From Thiocystis violascens (GTDB lineage: Bacteria > Pseudomonadota > Gammaproteobacteria > Chromatiales > Chromatiaceae), in the NCBI GenBank assembly GCA_020721065.1, contig DYNM01000014.1:1-64000 (forward strand): a stretch of 64,000 bases of DNA, in the 5' to 3' direction. The notes beneath the pieces were generated by a model, which was not told where the DNA came from, did no database searches, and was given only the letters and a program-made list of their open reading frames with translations. This document shows positions 10,346 to 18,224 of this stretch, piece by piece. How positions within the stretch are numbered: position 1 is the stretch's first letter; every line of letters starts with the position of its first letter. The position numbers and the translations under genes are program-made.

Positions 10346-11578
10346 TCAACGACTTAACTGTTCCACCCACGCCAACTGTTGCGGCAAACACACCGTCTGC
10401 AAATCGTAGCGAGCAACCGCTGCCGCTCGCGCCGCCGCCCCAAGTCGAGCGCGAGTCGGCGCATCTTCCAGCACATCACAGATCGCCGCCGTCAAGCCCG
10501 CGACATCAAAGAAATCCACCAAGCGTCCGGTCTCGTCGTCCACAATCGCCTCTCGCAGCGGCGCAGTATCACTGGCGACAATCGCGCAGCCCACGCTCAT
10601 CGCCTCCAGCAAGCTCCAACTCAGCACAAATGGATAAGTGAGATACACATGCACCCGCGAGAGTTGCAATAAAGTCACAAAATGCTGGTACGGAATGCTG
10701 CCGACAAAATGCACCCGCTGCCAGTCTGCCGCGCTGATCTGATCGCGCACTTCGCGGATAAATATCTCCTTCCACGTCAAGTCACCACTGGGTTTTGCCC
10801 CATAACTCACCCCGTCACTGCCGACAATCAACACTCGCGCTTGTGGGCGACGGCGCAACACTTCCGGCAGGCTGCGCATAAAACTGTGGTAGCCGCGATA
10901 CGGTTCCAAATTGCGATTGACAAACGTGATCACCTCATCATCACGGCTGAGAACGAGCGCATTGTTGAGCGTCAAGCTGGCGCTGGGATTGGGCGCGAGG
11001 CGCACAGTGTCGATGCCGTCGTGAATGACGCTGATGCGCTCCCGAAACGGCAGCGGAAAGGTGCTGGCTTGCCAGAATGTCGGCGAAATTCCGGCGTCCG
11101 CAGTCTCAAAATGCAGCAAATTATTCAAGTTTTTCAAGCGTAACCGGCAGTTATCGCCCACGTCGGTCGGCGGAAATTCGGGATCAAACCCGACATCTGC
11201 GCCCTGCGCGTGATAAAAAAACTCGCAATACATCCCCAGCCGCGCTGTCGGCCAAATCTCTTTCAAAAACAAACTCTCACCCCAGCCCGGATGCGCAATG
11301 ATGATCTCCGCTTGAAAACCATCGGCGCGTAATTGCAACGCCGCCCGAAAACACGCCTCCCCGCGAATTGTTTTAGTTTCAAAATCGCTGACCCAAGGAT
11401 GAATACCGGGCGTAGTACCGCGCTTGGTACTGTATTGAATCAATTGCACACCTTGCCACATTGTCGCCGTCACATTTTGCAGCGTCAGCGCCAATACCGT
11501 ATGACCACGAGCAACCAATGCCGGAGCTAAAAACTTGAATTGACCGGGGAAATTTTGGTGAATAAATAAAATGTTCAT
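10346..11578 (-). CDS. Glycosyltransferase, family 4 / group 1
   Basis: 410 residues from ATG 11578, chosen because NILFIHQNFPGQFKFLAPAL is the typical N-terminal strand of a GT-B fold. Seen: a long variable acceptor domain, VIHDGIDTVRLAPN at the domain junction, RNLEPYRGYHSFMRSLP and a donor-domain block with SWSLLEAMSVGCAIVASDTAPLREAI, where the glutamate-containing loop binds the nucleotide sugar. Cytoplasmic, no signal peptide. Donor and acceptor sugars are unknown. It stands alone, with holA convergent and a metallo-hydrolase behind it. Confidence 0.85.
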   Translation of the reverse strand: MNILFIHQNFPGQFKFLAPALVARGHTVLALTLQNVTATMWQGVQLIQYSTKRGTTPGIHPWVSDFETKTIRGEACFRAALQLRADGFQAEIIIAHPGWGESLFLKEIWPTARLGMYCEFFYHAQGADVGFDPEFPPTDVGDNCRLRLKNLNNLLHFETADAGISPTFWQASTFPLPFRERISVIHDGIDTVRLAPNPSASLTLNNALVLSRDDEVITFVNRNLEPYRGYHSFMRSLPEVLRRRPQARVLIVGSDGVSYGAKPSGDLTWKEIFIREVRDQISAADWQRVHFVGSIPYQHFVTLLQLSRVHVYLTYPFVLSWSLLEAMSVGCAIVASDTAPLREAIVDDETGRLVDFFDVAGLTAAICDVLEDAPTRARLGAAARAAAVARYDLQTVCLPQQLAWVEQLSR

Positions 11579-11635
11579 CGCTGATACATTGCTCACATCG
11601 TGAAGTGCAATTGATAACTGAAAACCACCAACTGT

Positions 11636-12352
11636 TTACAATAATTGAATATCCCGCCCCACGCCACCCTCAATAAATCCCGCACCATACGCAGCACGAA
11701 ATGCCAAACGCGCTGCGTCACCAGTGCAATGTGTCGCCGCAACTTGAGAAACACCTAATTGTTGCAATTGCGTAATCGCAGCGGCAATCGCGCCCTGATC
11801 TGAATACATTAAATGAAAACCGCCAATGACCCATCGCACTGGCGTATTTAATAACTCCTGACTGTGCGCCACCAAATGCGCAATCCCCGGATGCGAACAG
11901 CCGCCAATCAGTGCTAATGAATCATTCACATTCAGAATTAACGCCTGCTCTGATGGATCACCCGCCAGCATTCCAGTGGAATAAATGCCGGGCGCTAATT
12001 CGTAAAGTCCATCACCAACCACCACCAACTCACCACACAAATCATGTAAATCGTGAATGAGATGTTGTGAAAAGCCCTCATGCACCACCACTTTAACCGT
12101 CGGATTTAATTCTAAAATTGAATCCAAACCGCCGATATGATCCCAATGCGCATGAGATAAAAATACAAGATCAATCTCTGCTGGATCAATTCCCAACGCC
12201 TGCATATTTTTTAATAACACCCGCCCGTTGCTGCCGGTATCAAATAAAATGGTTTGCGTTGGCGTACGAATCAACGCCGCAAATCCCCACAGCGTTTGTA
12301 ATCCGGGTAAACCCGGATAATTATCAAACAAAATTTTAATTGTTGTCATCAT
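11636..12352 (-). CDS. Metallo-beta-lactamase-fold hydrolase
   Basis: 238 residues; two adjacent ATGs (12352, 12349) are possible starts. Seen: FDTGSNGRVLLKNM, then the metal-binding HxHxDH motif in SHAHWDHIGG near residue 67, a later GGCSHPGI histidine, GGFHLM and a C-terminal ATHCTGD histidine, giving a full two-metal site. The pattern resembles MBL-fold proteins often annotated as dihydropterin-related (MptE/F-like) hydrolases, but the substrate is not established. No export signal. The C-terminus is close to a degenerate heptamer repeat at 11610-11640. Confidence 0.8.
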   Translation of the reverse strand: MMTTIKILFDNYPGLPGLQTLWGFAALIRTPTQTILFDTGSNGRVLLKNMQALGIDPAEIDLVFLSHAHWDHIGGLDSILELNPTVKVVVHEGFSQHLIHDLHDLCGELVVVGDGLYELAPGIYSTGMLAGDPSEQALILNVNDSLALIGGCSHPGIAHLVAHSQELLNTPVRWVIGGFHLMYSDQGAIAAAITQLQQLGVSQVAATHCTGDAARLAFRAAYGAGFIEGGVGRDIQLL

Positions 12353-12376
12353 TATTGCGCTCCTTAACTATACAAA

Positions 12377-12409
12377 AAACCGCAAAGCCACTCATCAGCT
12401 TTGCGGTTT
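12377..12409 (-). terminator. Intrinsic terminator of the ferritin-like gene
   Basis: Perfect 12-bp stem AAACCGCAAAGC / GCTTTGCGGTTT around a 9-base loop. On the minus strand the stem is followed by a T run, so it ends transcription from the ferritin-like gene before the hydrolase gene. Confidence 0.85.
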
Positions 12410-12442
12410 CAAATAACGATAGCACATCAAATACTAGAACAA

Positions 12443-12730
12443 TCAATGATGTGCGAGGTCTTTTTCCGTAAAGAGATAATCCTTCAACTCTTTATCAAAA
12501 CTTGGATCATGGCGCCGAATCCATTCCAACACCATTGCTGCATGTTCTTTTTCTTCATCACGGTTGTGCGCCAGAATTGCTTTGAGCGCCTCATCTCGAC
12601 ACGCATCCACACGCTGGTTATACCAATCCACCGCTTCCAATTCTTCCATTAAAGACAAAATTGCACGGTGCATATCGCGGGTTGCATCAGATAACTCTGC
12701 AATTGGTTCGTGATACCCTTCATTTGCCAT
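12443..12730 (-). CDS. Encapsulated-ferritin (EncFtn) homologue without cargo tail
   Basis: 95 residues. EncFtn proteins are two-helix, ring-forming ferroxidases, normally housed in encapsulin nanocompartments where they oxidise and store iron. Seen: SLMEELEAVDWYNQRVDAC followed by AHNRDEEKEHAAM, the family signature. By the two-residue offset to the characterised Rhodospirillum rubrum protein, E30, E32, E60 and H63 would be the metal ligands and W36/Y37 the conserved aromatic pair. The protein ends at FTEKDLAHH, so the extended C-terminal encapsulation peptide is missing, and no encapsulin gene is adjacent. It is monocistronic, with its own terminator. Family call is strong; a non-encapsulated role is inference. 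Confidence 0.9.
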   Translation of the reverse strand: MANEGYHEPIAELSDATRDMHRAILSLMEELEAVDWYNQRVDACRDEALKAILAHNRDEEKEHAAMVLEWIRRHDPSFDKELKDYLFTEKDLAHH

Positions 12731-12779
12731 TTTGCACTCTCCAATAATGCGCGTTGCCGTAAAAACGAGCGTTCTTTGT

Positions 12780-14114
12780 TCACATTGCTAAACAGGTTTG
12801 CGCCATCGTCATTAAATCTACTCGCGCCCGCAACCGCCGCGACAACATCGCCGAACCCATGAATTTGCGATGTAAAAACATCGTTTCTGCTGCCGGTACG
12901 CTGGTGAATACGCCCGAATGTAATAACTCGCGCCCGCGTAAAAAGACCCGTTCAAATAAATCAGAAGCGCCAAAATCATAATGCCCCGGCTGGCGTAATG
13001 GTTCGGCAGATAAACACAGCATATCAATCATCGCTTCCATTTGCTCATGCGGATCATCTGCGCCCATATAACCCAGCGCCACTGCTGCTGACCGCATTCC
13101 AGCGCGATCATCTTGAATAGACGCACGAAATAAATCCCGATATTGCGCGACTAATTGCGGCTCTACACGCTGCGTCGCCCCAAAATCCAATAACACAATG
13201 CGCTTATTTGCCGCATCGTATAAATAATTGCTGAAATTGGGATCGGTTTGCACGAGCGCAAATTCAAATAATTCGCGCAACGTTAAGCGCATTAACAAGG
13301 TTGCAGCGCGATCACGTTCAGCGCGGCGATAATTTGGATTTGCGAGCCGATCTACCGGCACTCCTTCTGCAAAATCCATTGCTAAAATGCTAGGCGTGGA
13401 TAAATCGCGGTGAATTGCGGGAATAAAAAAATCGGGATCATTTCCAACTTGGGCCCGATACGCATCCATTGCATCCGCTTCAACTGCATAATCCGCTTCA
13501 CGATGCAATTGCCGCCGCGCTTCATCCATATAAGGAACAATATCAATTCCCGGTGGTACCATGCCAAATGTTTTTCCAAAAAACATTAAATTATCAATAT
13601 CGCTATCAATACTTTCACGCACACCGGGAAATTGAATTTTGAGCGCCAATTGGCGACCATCACGGGTTTCGGCGCGATGCACCTGTCCAATTGATGCAGC
13701 AGCAATTGGGGTGAAATCAAAGCGTTTGAATTGTTTATTCCACCCCGCGCCATATTCGCGTTCGAGAACTTTAGCAAGTTGACTCAATGGCATCGGCTCG
13801 GCGCGATCCCGCAGCGCACTCAGCATTTCAGCCGCTTCTGGCGTCAACATATCGGTGCCATCCATTGACATCAATTGCCCCATTTTCATTGCAGCACCGC
13901 GCATCCGCGCTAAACGATCCACAAAACGCTGAGTATGTTCTGGAGAAATTTGCACCCGGGTGAATTGCGAACTGCCGCGATTCCGCGCCATTTCAATTAA
14001 ACCTTTAACGCCAATTCCAGCGGCAAGATCACCGGTTGCCCGCCCTAAATGCCACAAGCGACTGAGACGTTTACTGGGTACCGAAGAACCACGCGCAGTA
14101 GGTGTATTTGACAT
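12780..14114 (-). CDS. ABC1/UbiB-family atypical kinase
   Basis: 444 residues. Seen: the family-specific KxGQ motif (K77-M-G-Q80), the alanine-rich nucleotide loop AAASIGQVHRA near residue 140, ALKIQFPGV with the ATP-binding lysine, the catalytic-loop region ALVQTDPNFSNYLYD and the metal-binding VLLDFGATQ. These mark the UbiB/COQ8/ADCK group, atypical kinase-like ATPases linked to ubiquinone synthesis. The classical ubiB sits with ubiE/ubiJ and has C-terminal membrane helices; this protein has neither, so it is probably a paralogue. It lies upstream of the ferritin-like gene on the same strand (49-base gap). Confidence 0.88.
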   Translation of the reverse strand: MSNTPTARGSSVPSKRLSRLWHLGRATGDLAAGIGVKGLIEMARNRGSSQFTRVQISPEHTQRFVDRLARMRGAAMKMGQLMSMDGTDMLTPEAAEMLSALRDRAEPMPLSQLAKVLEREYGAGWNKQFKRFDFTPIAAASIGQVHRAETRDGRQLALKIQFPGVRESIDSDIDNLMFFGKTFGMVPPGIDIVPYMDEARRQLHREADYAVEADAMDAYRAQVGNDPDFFIPAIHRDLSTPSILAMDFAEGVPVDRLANPNYRRAERDRAATLLMRLTLRELFEFALVQTDPNFSNYLYDAANKRIVLLDFGATQRVEPQLVAQYRDLFRASIQDDRAGMRSAAVALGYMGADDPHEQMEAMIDMLCLSAEPLRQPGHYDFGASDLFERVFLRGRELLHSGVFTSVPAAETMFLHRKFMGSAMLSRRLRARVDLMTMAQTCLAM

Positions 14115-14261
14115 CGTTTCTAGTTCCTAAAAAGTAGAGAATCAAGCATTTAATAAAAGTCCACTTCTGCTGTGACAGATGTGGGAGCGAAGGAATAGAA
14201 ACAATTGGAGTCGCTGCGCTTAAAAAAGTTCCATCTTTGACTAAAAATAATTTCAGTTAAA

Positions 14262-14299
14262 AAGCCGCGCCAAATTCTCAATAAGATTTGACGCGGCTT
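14262..14299 (-). terminator. Intrinsic terminator downstream of DUF3365 haem protein gene
   Basis: Stem AAGCCGCGCCAAAT / ATTTGACGCGGCTT with a 10-base loop and one mismatch. The minus strand continues into a T run. It separates the cytochrome gene from the ABC1-kinase gene. Confidence 0.85.
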
Positions 14300-14338
14300 A
14301 GAAAAGATCAGCAATCTCTCATTACGAGAGACCTTATT

Positions 14339-14914
14339 TTACAACGGTTTAGAAACGCTAAATGCACCGCGCAGTTCGTCTTTCTGATAGCCACGCGCTT
14401 GATCTTGTGGATAATTCTTATCTAATGATTCCACAACTTCGGGCGCAATCTCAGTGCCATGACACGCTAAACAAATGTCAACCATCGGAATCGCTTTCAT
14501 AAAGCGGAAGGCTTTACCGTTGTCCGTTGTGACCACTTCGCCGTATGCAATCGTTTGAATATCTTCACCCGCCGCATGTCGCTTGGCAAATTCAGTTAAT
14601 ACGCCACGTTCCCACGCATCTGGAGTATTTAACTCGGTATTGCGCGGCTTTAAGGTAGTGCGCCCAACTTCCCAACCCGTTTTGTTCCCGACCTCAGTAG
14701 CAATTGCAGGTGCCCGTTCTTTGCAAACGGCAATTGCTTTTAATGGACTCTCTTCTAACGCTGCCTTGAGTTCACTTTTCAACTGCATCGAAAAGGTTTT
14801 AATCACCGTCTTGGCTTCTTCTACATTCGGATTCACAGCAGTTGGTTCTTGCGCAAGCGCAATACCAGCCGTCAATAGGGCAGATACTGTAATGAAACGG
14901 GTAAACTTATTCAT
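14339..14914 (-). CDS. DUF3365 periplasmic haem protein
   Basis: 191 residues. Seen: a cleavable signal peptide (MNKFTRFITVSALLTAG, cleavage near ALA-QE), a long helical body, and one c-type haem attachment site CLACH about 40 residues from the C-terminus. This is the DUF3365/Tll0287-like family: single-haem periplasmic domains, often with unusual haem coordination, proposed to sense redox state or small ligands. It is bracketed by terminators on both sides, so it is probably a single-gene transcript. Its start TTATGAATAA resembles that of the neighbouring PucC-like gene. Confidence 0.88.
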   Translation of the reverse strand: MNKFTRFITVSALLTAGIALAQEPTAVNPNVEEAKTVIKTFSMQLKSELKAALEESPLKAIAVCKERAPAIATEVGNKTGWEVGRTTLKPRNTELNTPDAWERGVLTEFAKRHAAGEDIQTIAYGEVVTTDNGKAFRFMKAIPMVDICLACHGTEIAPEVVESLDKNYPQDQARGYQKDELRGAFSVSKPL

Positions 14915-14944
14915 AACGGGTGAGTATCCTCATAGAGTAAAAAT

Positions 14945-14978
14945 GCGGTCAACTGTGAATAAAAAAGTAGTTGACCGC
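14945..14978 (-). terminator. Inverted repeat, probable terminator of the PucC-like gene
   Basis: Perfect 10-bp stem GCGGTCAACT / AGTTGACCGC around a 14-base spacer. On the minus strand it is followed by ATTTTTA. It ends 30 bases upstream of the cytochrome start, so it could also act as an operator or attenuator for that gene. Confidence 0.65.
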
Positions 14979-15039
14979 GTGATTATAATGGTTTGGGGTT
15001 CGCAGCGCCTTGATATATCGCATCTTGGCGCGTCAATCG

Positions 15040-16446
15040 TCATAACATTTGATCGAGACCAAATTTCTCTGGCGCTTGTTTTGCATCGCGCCGCGACCGC
15101 AATACTAACGGCACCAGCATCACTACCGCCGCAATCAATAACACAATTTCAGTGCTATACACTAAACGATAGCCTAATGAGGGCACAATTGAATTGGCTG
15201 CTAAATCAGGCGTTAGGGTTAAACTGGTGACAATATCGCGGGTCGCGCCACCAATAGCAATGGCTAATCCTTGACTGGTTGCTTGCACTGCGCCCCATGC
15301 ACCAAGTGCTAATCCGGTATGACCGCTTTCTGCTAATCCCATTGCCGCAGTTAAGGTGCCAACGCCGAGTAAACCAGCGCCAAAACCAATTAAAGCGGTG
15401 CCAATTCTGAATAGCATCGGTGAGAGCGCGGTGGCAGAAAAAATCACTAAACCAAAGGCAACGATGCCAATGAGTGCGCCATACAATGCCAATTGATAAG
15501 AATTAGTACTGCTGCGCGTTAATAAATAACCAGATAACGCAAAAGCAGCAAAGGTGCCGCCTGCTAAAATGGCAGTTAAAGTGGTGGTTTCTGACACAGT
15601 TAAACCGAGCACCTGTGCGCCATAAGGTTCTAATAAAATTTCCTGCATACTAAAACCCGCAGTTCCCAATCCTACTGCAATTAACAAGCGCGTTGCTTGA
15701 CCGCCGCGAATGAATTCATGCCATGTTTCCTTAAATGGTGGGCGCGGAATGTCGGCAACTGCGCGTTTCAAATCAATTGCTTCCTGTTTCCACAGTGCAA
15801 TGACATTCATTATGATGGTGGCGAGTGCTGCGGCATGAACGACGCGCACTAAACGCTCATGGCTGAAATCTTCCAATAAATGACCAAACAATAATGCGCT
15901 GCCAACCATGCCAATTAACAGCATTGCATATAATAAGGCGACGACGCGGGGACGTTTATCCGGTGGTGCTAAATCAGTTGCTAATGCTAATCCGGCAGTT
16001 TGGACGGTGTGCAATCCTGCGCCAACTAATAAAAAAGACGCGGCTGCAAAGACATGACCGAGAAACATCAATTTGTTGGTTTCATCGGATAAAATCAAAA
16101 TGGAATACGGCATGATGGCAAAGCCGGCGTATTGCAACATGCTCCCAATTGCAATATATGGCACACGCCGCCAGCCGAATGCGGAGTGATGATAATCGGA
16201 GCGATGTCCAATTAAAGCGCGTAATGGAGCAAATACCAATGGCAACGCAACCATCAATGAGACCAGCCATGCCGATACTTCAAGTTCTACAACCATGACG
16301 CGATTGAGGGTGCCGTATAACAACACCATTGCCATGCCGACAGACACTTGGAATAGTGATAAACGCATGATGCGCGATAATGGCAATTGCGTGGTGGCGG
16401 CATCCGCAAATGGCAACGCAATTAAAAATCTTGTGAGTTTATTCAT
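15040..16446 (-). CDS. PucC/LhaA-type (bacteriochlorophyll delivery) MFS transporter
   Basis: 468 residues from ATG 16446; the frame is open further upstream, but that part overlaps the neighbouring gene. About twelve hydrophobic segments. Seen: LPLSRIMRLSLFQVSVGMAMVLLYGTLNRVM at the first helix, ALPLVFAPLRALIGHRSDYHHSAFGWRRVPYI in the first loop, and MEMBRANE-lining LGTAGFSMQEILLEPYGAQVLG. These blocks are typical of the BCD family that includes PucC and LhaA, inner-membrane proteins needed for light-harvesting complex assembly. No puf, puh, puc or bch gene lies in this window, so it stands outside a photosynthesis cluster here. The assignment to the family is firm; the exact role is inference. 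Confidence 0.88.
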   Translation of the reverse strand: MNKLTRFLIALPFADAATTQLPLSRIMRLSLFQVSVGMAMVLLYGTLNRVMVVELEVSAWLVSLMVALPLVFAPLRALIGHRSDYHHSAFGWRRVPYIAIGSMLQYAGFAIMPYSILILSDETNKLMFLGHVFAAASFLLVGAGLHTVQTAGLALATDLAPPDKRPRVVALLYAMLLIGMVGSALLFGHLLEDFSHERLVRVVHAAALATIIMNVIALWKQEAIDLKRAVADIPRPPFKETWHEFIRGGQATRLLIAVGLGTAGFSMQEILLEPYGAQVLGLTVSETTTLTAILAGGTFAAFALSGYLLTRSSTNSYQLALYGALIGIVAFGLVIFSATALSPMLFRIGTALIGFGAGLLGVGTLTAAMGLAESGHTGLALGAWGAVQATSQGLAIAIGGATRDIVTSLTLTPDLAANSIVPSLGYRLVYSTEIVLLIAAVVMLVPLVLRSRRDAKQAPEKFGLDQML

Positions 16447-16504
16447 AACCAGCCTTGCTTTCTCTCTTGTTGTTTGATGTGATTTTAGTTTAACCGAGCG
16501 TTGT

Positions 16505-18103
16505 TTATAAATCATGCCCGGCATACGAGCCATTCACTGATTTATTGCATACCGGAAAATCCGGTACGATGTTGCCGAGAATTAACCGCTCCAATGCGGG
16601 CCAGGTGAACCAGCTTGGATCACGCGGAAAATAACGGGCGATGCGTCCGGCGTCATCAAAGCGAATGAAGCTCAGGGTTTCGCCGCGCCAGCCTTCAACC
16701 GCGCCCAATCCCGCCGCATTCGGCGCTGCCGCTGCCAGCGGGGCGCTGATGTCGCCTTCCGGTAGTCCGTCCAGCAGGCGCTCCAATAACCACAAGCTGG
16801 TGCGCACTTCCGCCAGCCGTACTCGCACCCGGGCGGCAACGTCGCCTTCTTGCTGCACCGGCACCTCGAAGCGCAGCGTGTCATAAGGCGCATACGGCTG
16901 ATCGCAGCGCAGGTCAAATGCCAACCCGCTCGCTTTGCCGACGTAGCCAGTGCAGCCCAGCTCGCGGGCGTCGTGCTGCGACAAGATGCCGGTCGTCAGC
17001 AGGCGATCATCGAGCGACGGGTGATCGTCAATCACATCAAACAGCGGTGCAATTTCCTTGCGCAGCGCGGCGTGATCGACGCGGAGCTGGTGACATTCCG
17101 CGCCAGTTAAATCGTGTACCACGCCGCCCGGAATCAGCGTGTCCATCAGCAGGCGGTGTCCAAATAGTGCCCGATTGCGGCGCTGCCACTGTTCCCGCAG
17201 CCGCGAGCAGTGCATCTGCACGAAAGCAAACCCGACATCGTTGCAAATCGCGCCCAGATCGCCGAGATGATTGGCGATCCGTTCGCGCTCGGCGAGCACT
17301 GCTCGCAGTTGCACCGCTCGCGCTGGAACGTCGCTACCGGTGGCGCGTTCAACTGCCAAACAAGCTGCCCACGCATGAGCGACGCTGGAGTCGCCCGACA
17401 CTCGCGCTGCGAGTCGAATCAAGCCGGCGGGATCGCGCCCGACTGCTAATTTTTCAATGCCTTTATGAACATAGCCGAGGCGTTCCTCTAGCCGCAGCAC
17501 ATCTTCACCGGCAGCGTGAAAGCGAAAATGCCCCGGCTCGATGATGCCGGCGTGAACTGGTCCGACGGGGATTTCATACACACCAGCGCCCTGCACGCTG
17601 ACAAAGGGATATTCGGCATCGGCGGGAGTACGGCGTTTGGGCGCGGCGCTGACGAAATCCTGCCGCAGCGGGAAATCCGTTGCTGTCCATGCCTGATGGC
17701 GCGTCCAGCGGCGAGCGTCGGGATGATCATTAAAAACAATGCCGGTGAGATCGTGGGCATGACGTTCCAGCCGATTGACGCCCACAAAATACGGCGTTTG
17801 CGACGCGAGCTGCGGACGATTGAGCGGGACGCTGGTCGCCAATACCAGATAAGCGCCGTGCTGCTCCAAACAGGCGTACACCCGCAGCGCAGCTTCTGGA
17901 GCTGGCGCGGTGTCGAGCGGGTCAACCCATAAACCGGCGTGGCGCATCCGCAATTTTGCCGCCAAGCGCGTGGCCGCTGCCCAATCTTCGTGCTCAATGT
18001 GCAGCATTTGCGCCGGTGCGAGCGTCACAGCATCTGGCGCAGCGATGACATGGTTATCCGCCAATTGCGTGAGATAGTCTGCAAGCCAATTCAATTGATT
18101 CAC
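16505..18103 (-). CDS. Hydrogenase-4/NuoCD-like large subunit lacking the Ni-site cysteines
   Basis: 532 residues. The N-terminal ~170 residues resemble the NuoC/30-kDa part; the rest is the NuoD/hydrogenase large-subunit fold as in HyfG/HycE. Seen: PVGPVHAGIIEPGHFRF, LEERLGYVHKGIEK, and C-terminal NIVPDFPVCNKSVNGSYAGHDL. The usual first Ni motif (CGIC) is replaced by ARVSGDSSVAHA, and the second CxxC keeps only one cysteine (PVCNKS), so a [NiFe] centre cannot form as in hydrogenases. Such subunits occur in proton- or ion-translocating membrane complexes, but no partner subunit is nearby. Divergent from the asparagine-synthase-like gene. Confidence 0.85.
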   Translation of the reverse strand: MNQLNWLADYLTQLADNHVIAAPDAVTLAPAQMLHIEHEDWAAATRLAAKLRMRHAGLWVDPLDTAPAPEAALRVYACLEQHGAYLVLATSVPLNRPQLASQTPYFVGVNRLERHAHDLTGIVFNDHPDARRWTRHQAWTATDFPLRQDFVSAAPKRRTPADAEYPFVSVQGAGVYEIPVGPVHAGIIEPGHFRFHAAGEDVLRLEERLGYVHKGIEKLAVGRDPAGLIRLAARVSGDSSVAHAWAACLAVERATGSDVPARAVQLRAVLAERERIANHLGDLGAICNDVGFAFVQMHCSRLREQWQRRNRALFGHRLLMDTLIPGGVVHDLTGAECHQLRVDHAALRKEIAPLFDVIDDHPSLDDRLLTTGILSQHDARELGCTGYVGKASGLAFDLRCDQPYAPYDTLRFEVPVQQEGDVAARVRVRLAEVRTSLWLLERLLDGLPEGDISAPLAAAAPNAAGLGAVEGWRGETLSFIRFDDAGRIARYFPRDPSWFTWPALERLILGNIVPDFPVCNKSVNGSYAGHDL

Positions 18104-18124
18104 GGTGAATTCCTACGTTTTTAG

Positions 18125-18148
18125 GCGCGAGAGCAGCGAGCCTCGCGC
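18125..18148. other. Inverted repeat in a divergent promoter region
   Basis: GCGCGAG / CTCGCGC, 7-bp stem with a 10-base spacer, in the 121 bases between two divergent genes. A second short stem (GGGC / GCCC) lies at 18159-18172. Either could be an operator; no known consensus was recognised. Confidence 0.3.
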
Positions 18149-18224
18149 TACACTTAACGGGCAGATGCGCCCTGAGTGCGTTAAATCTTAAATGTAATCA
18201 ACAACTTCAATCAGGATTTCTGTG

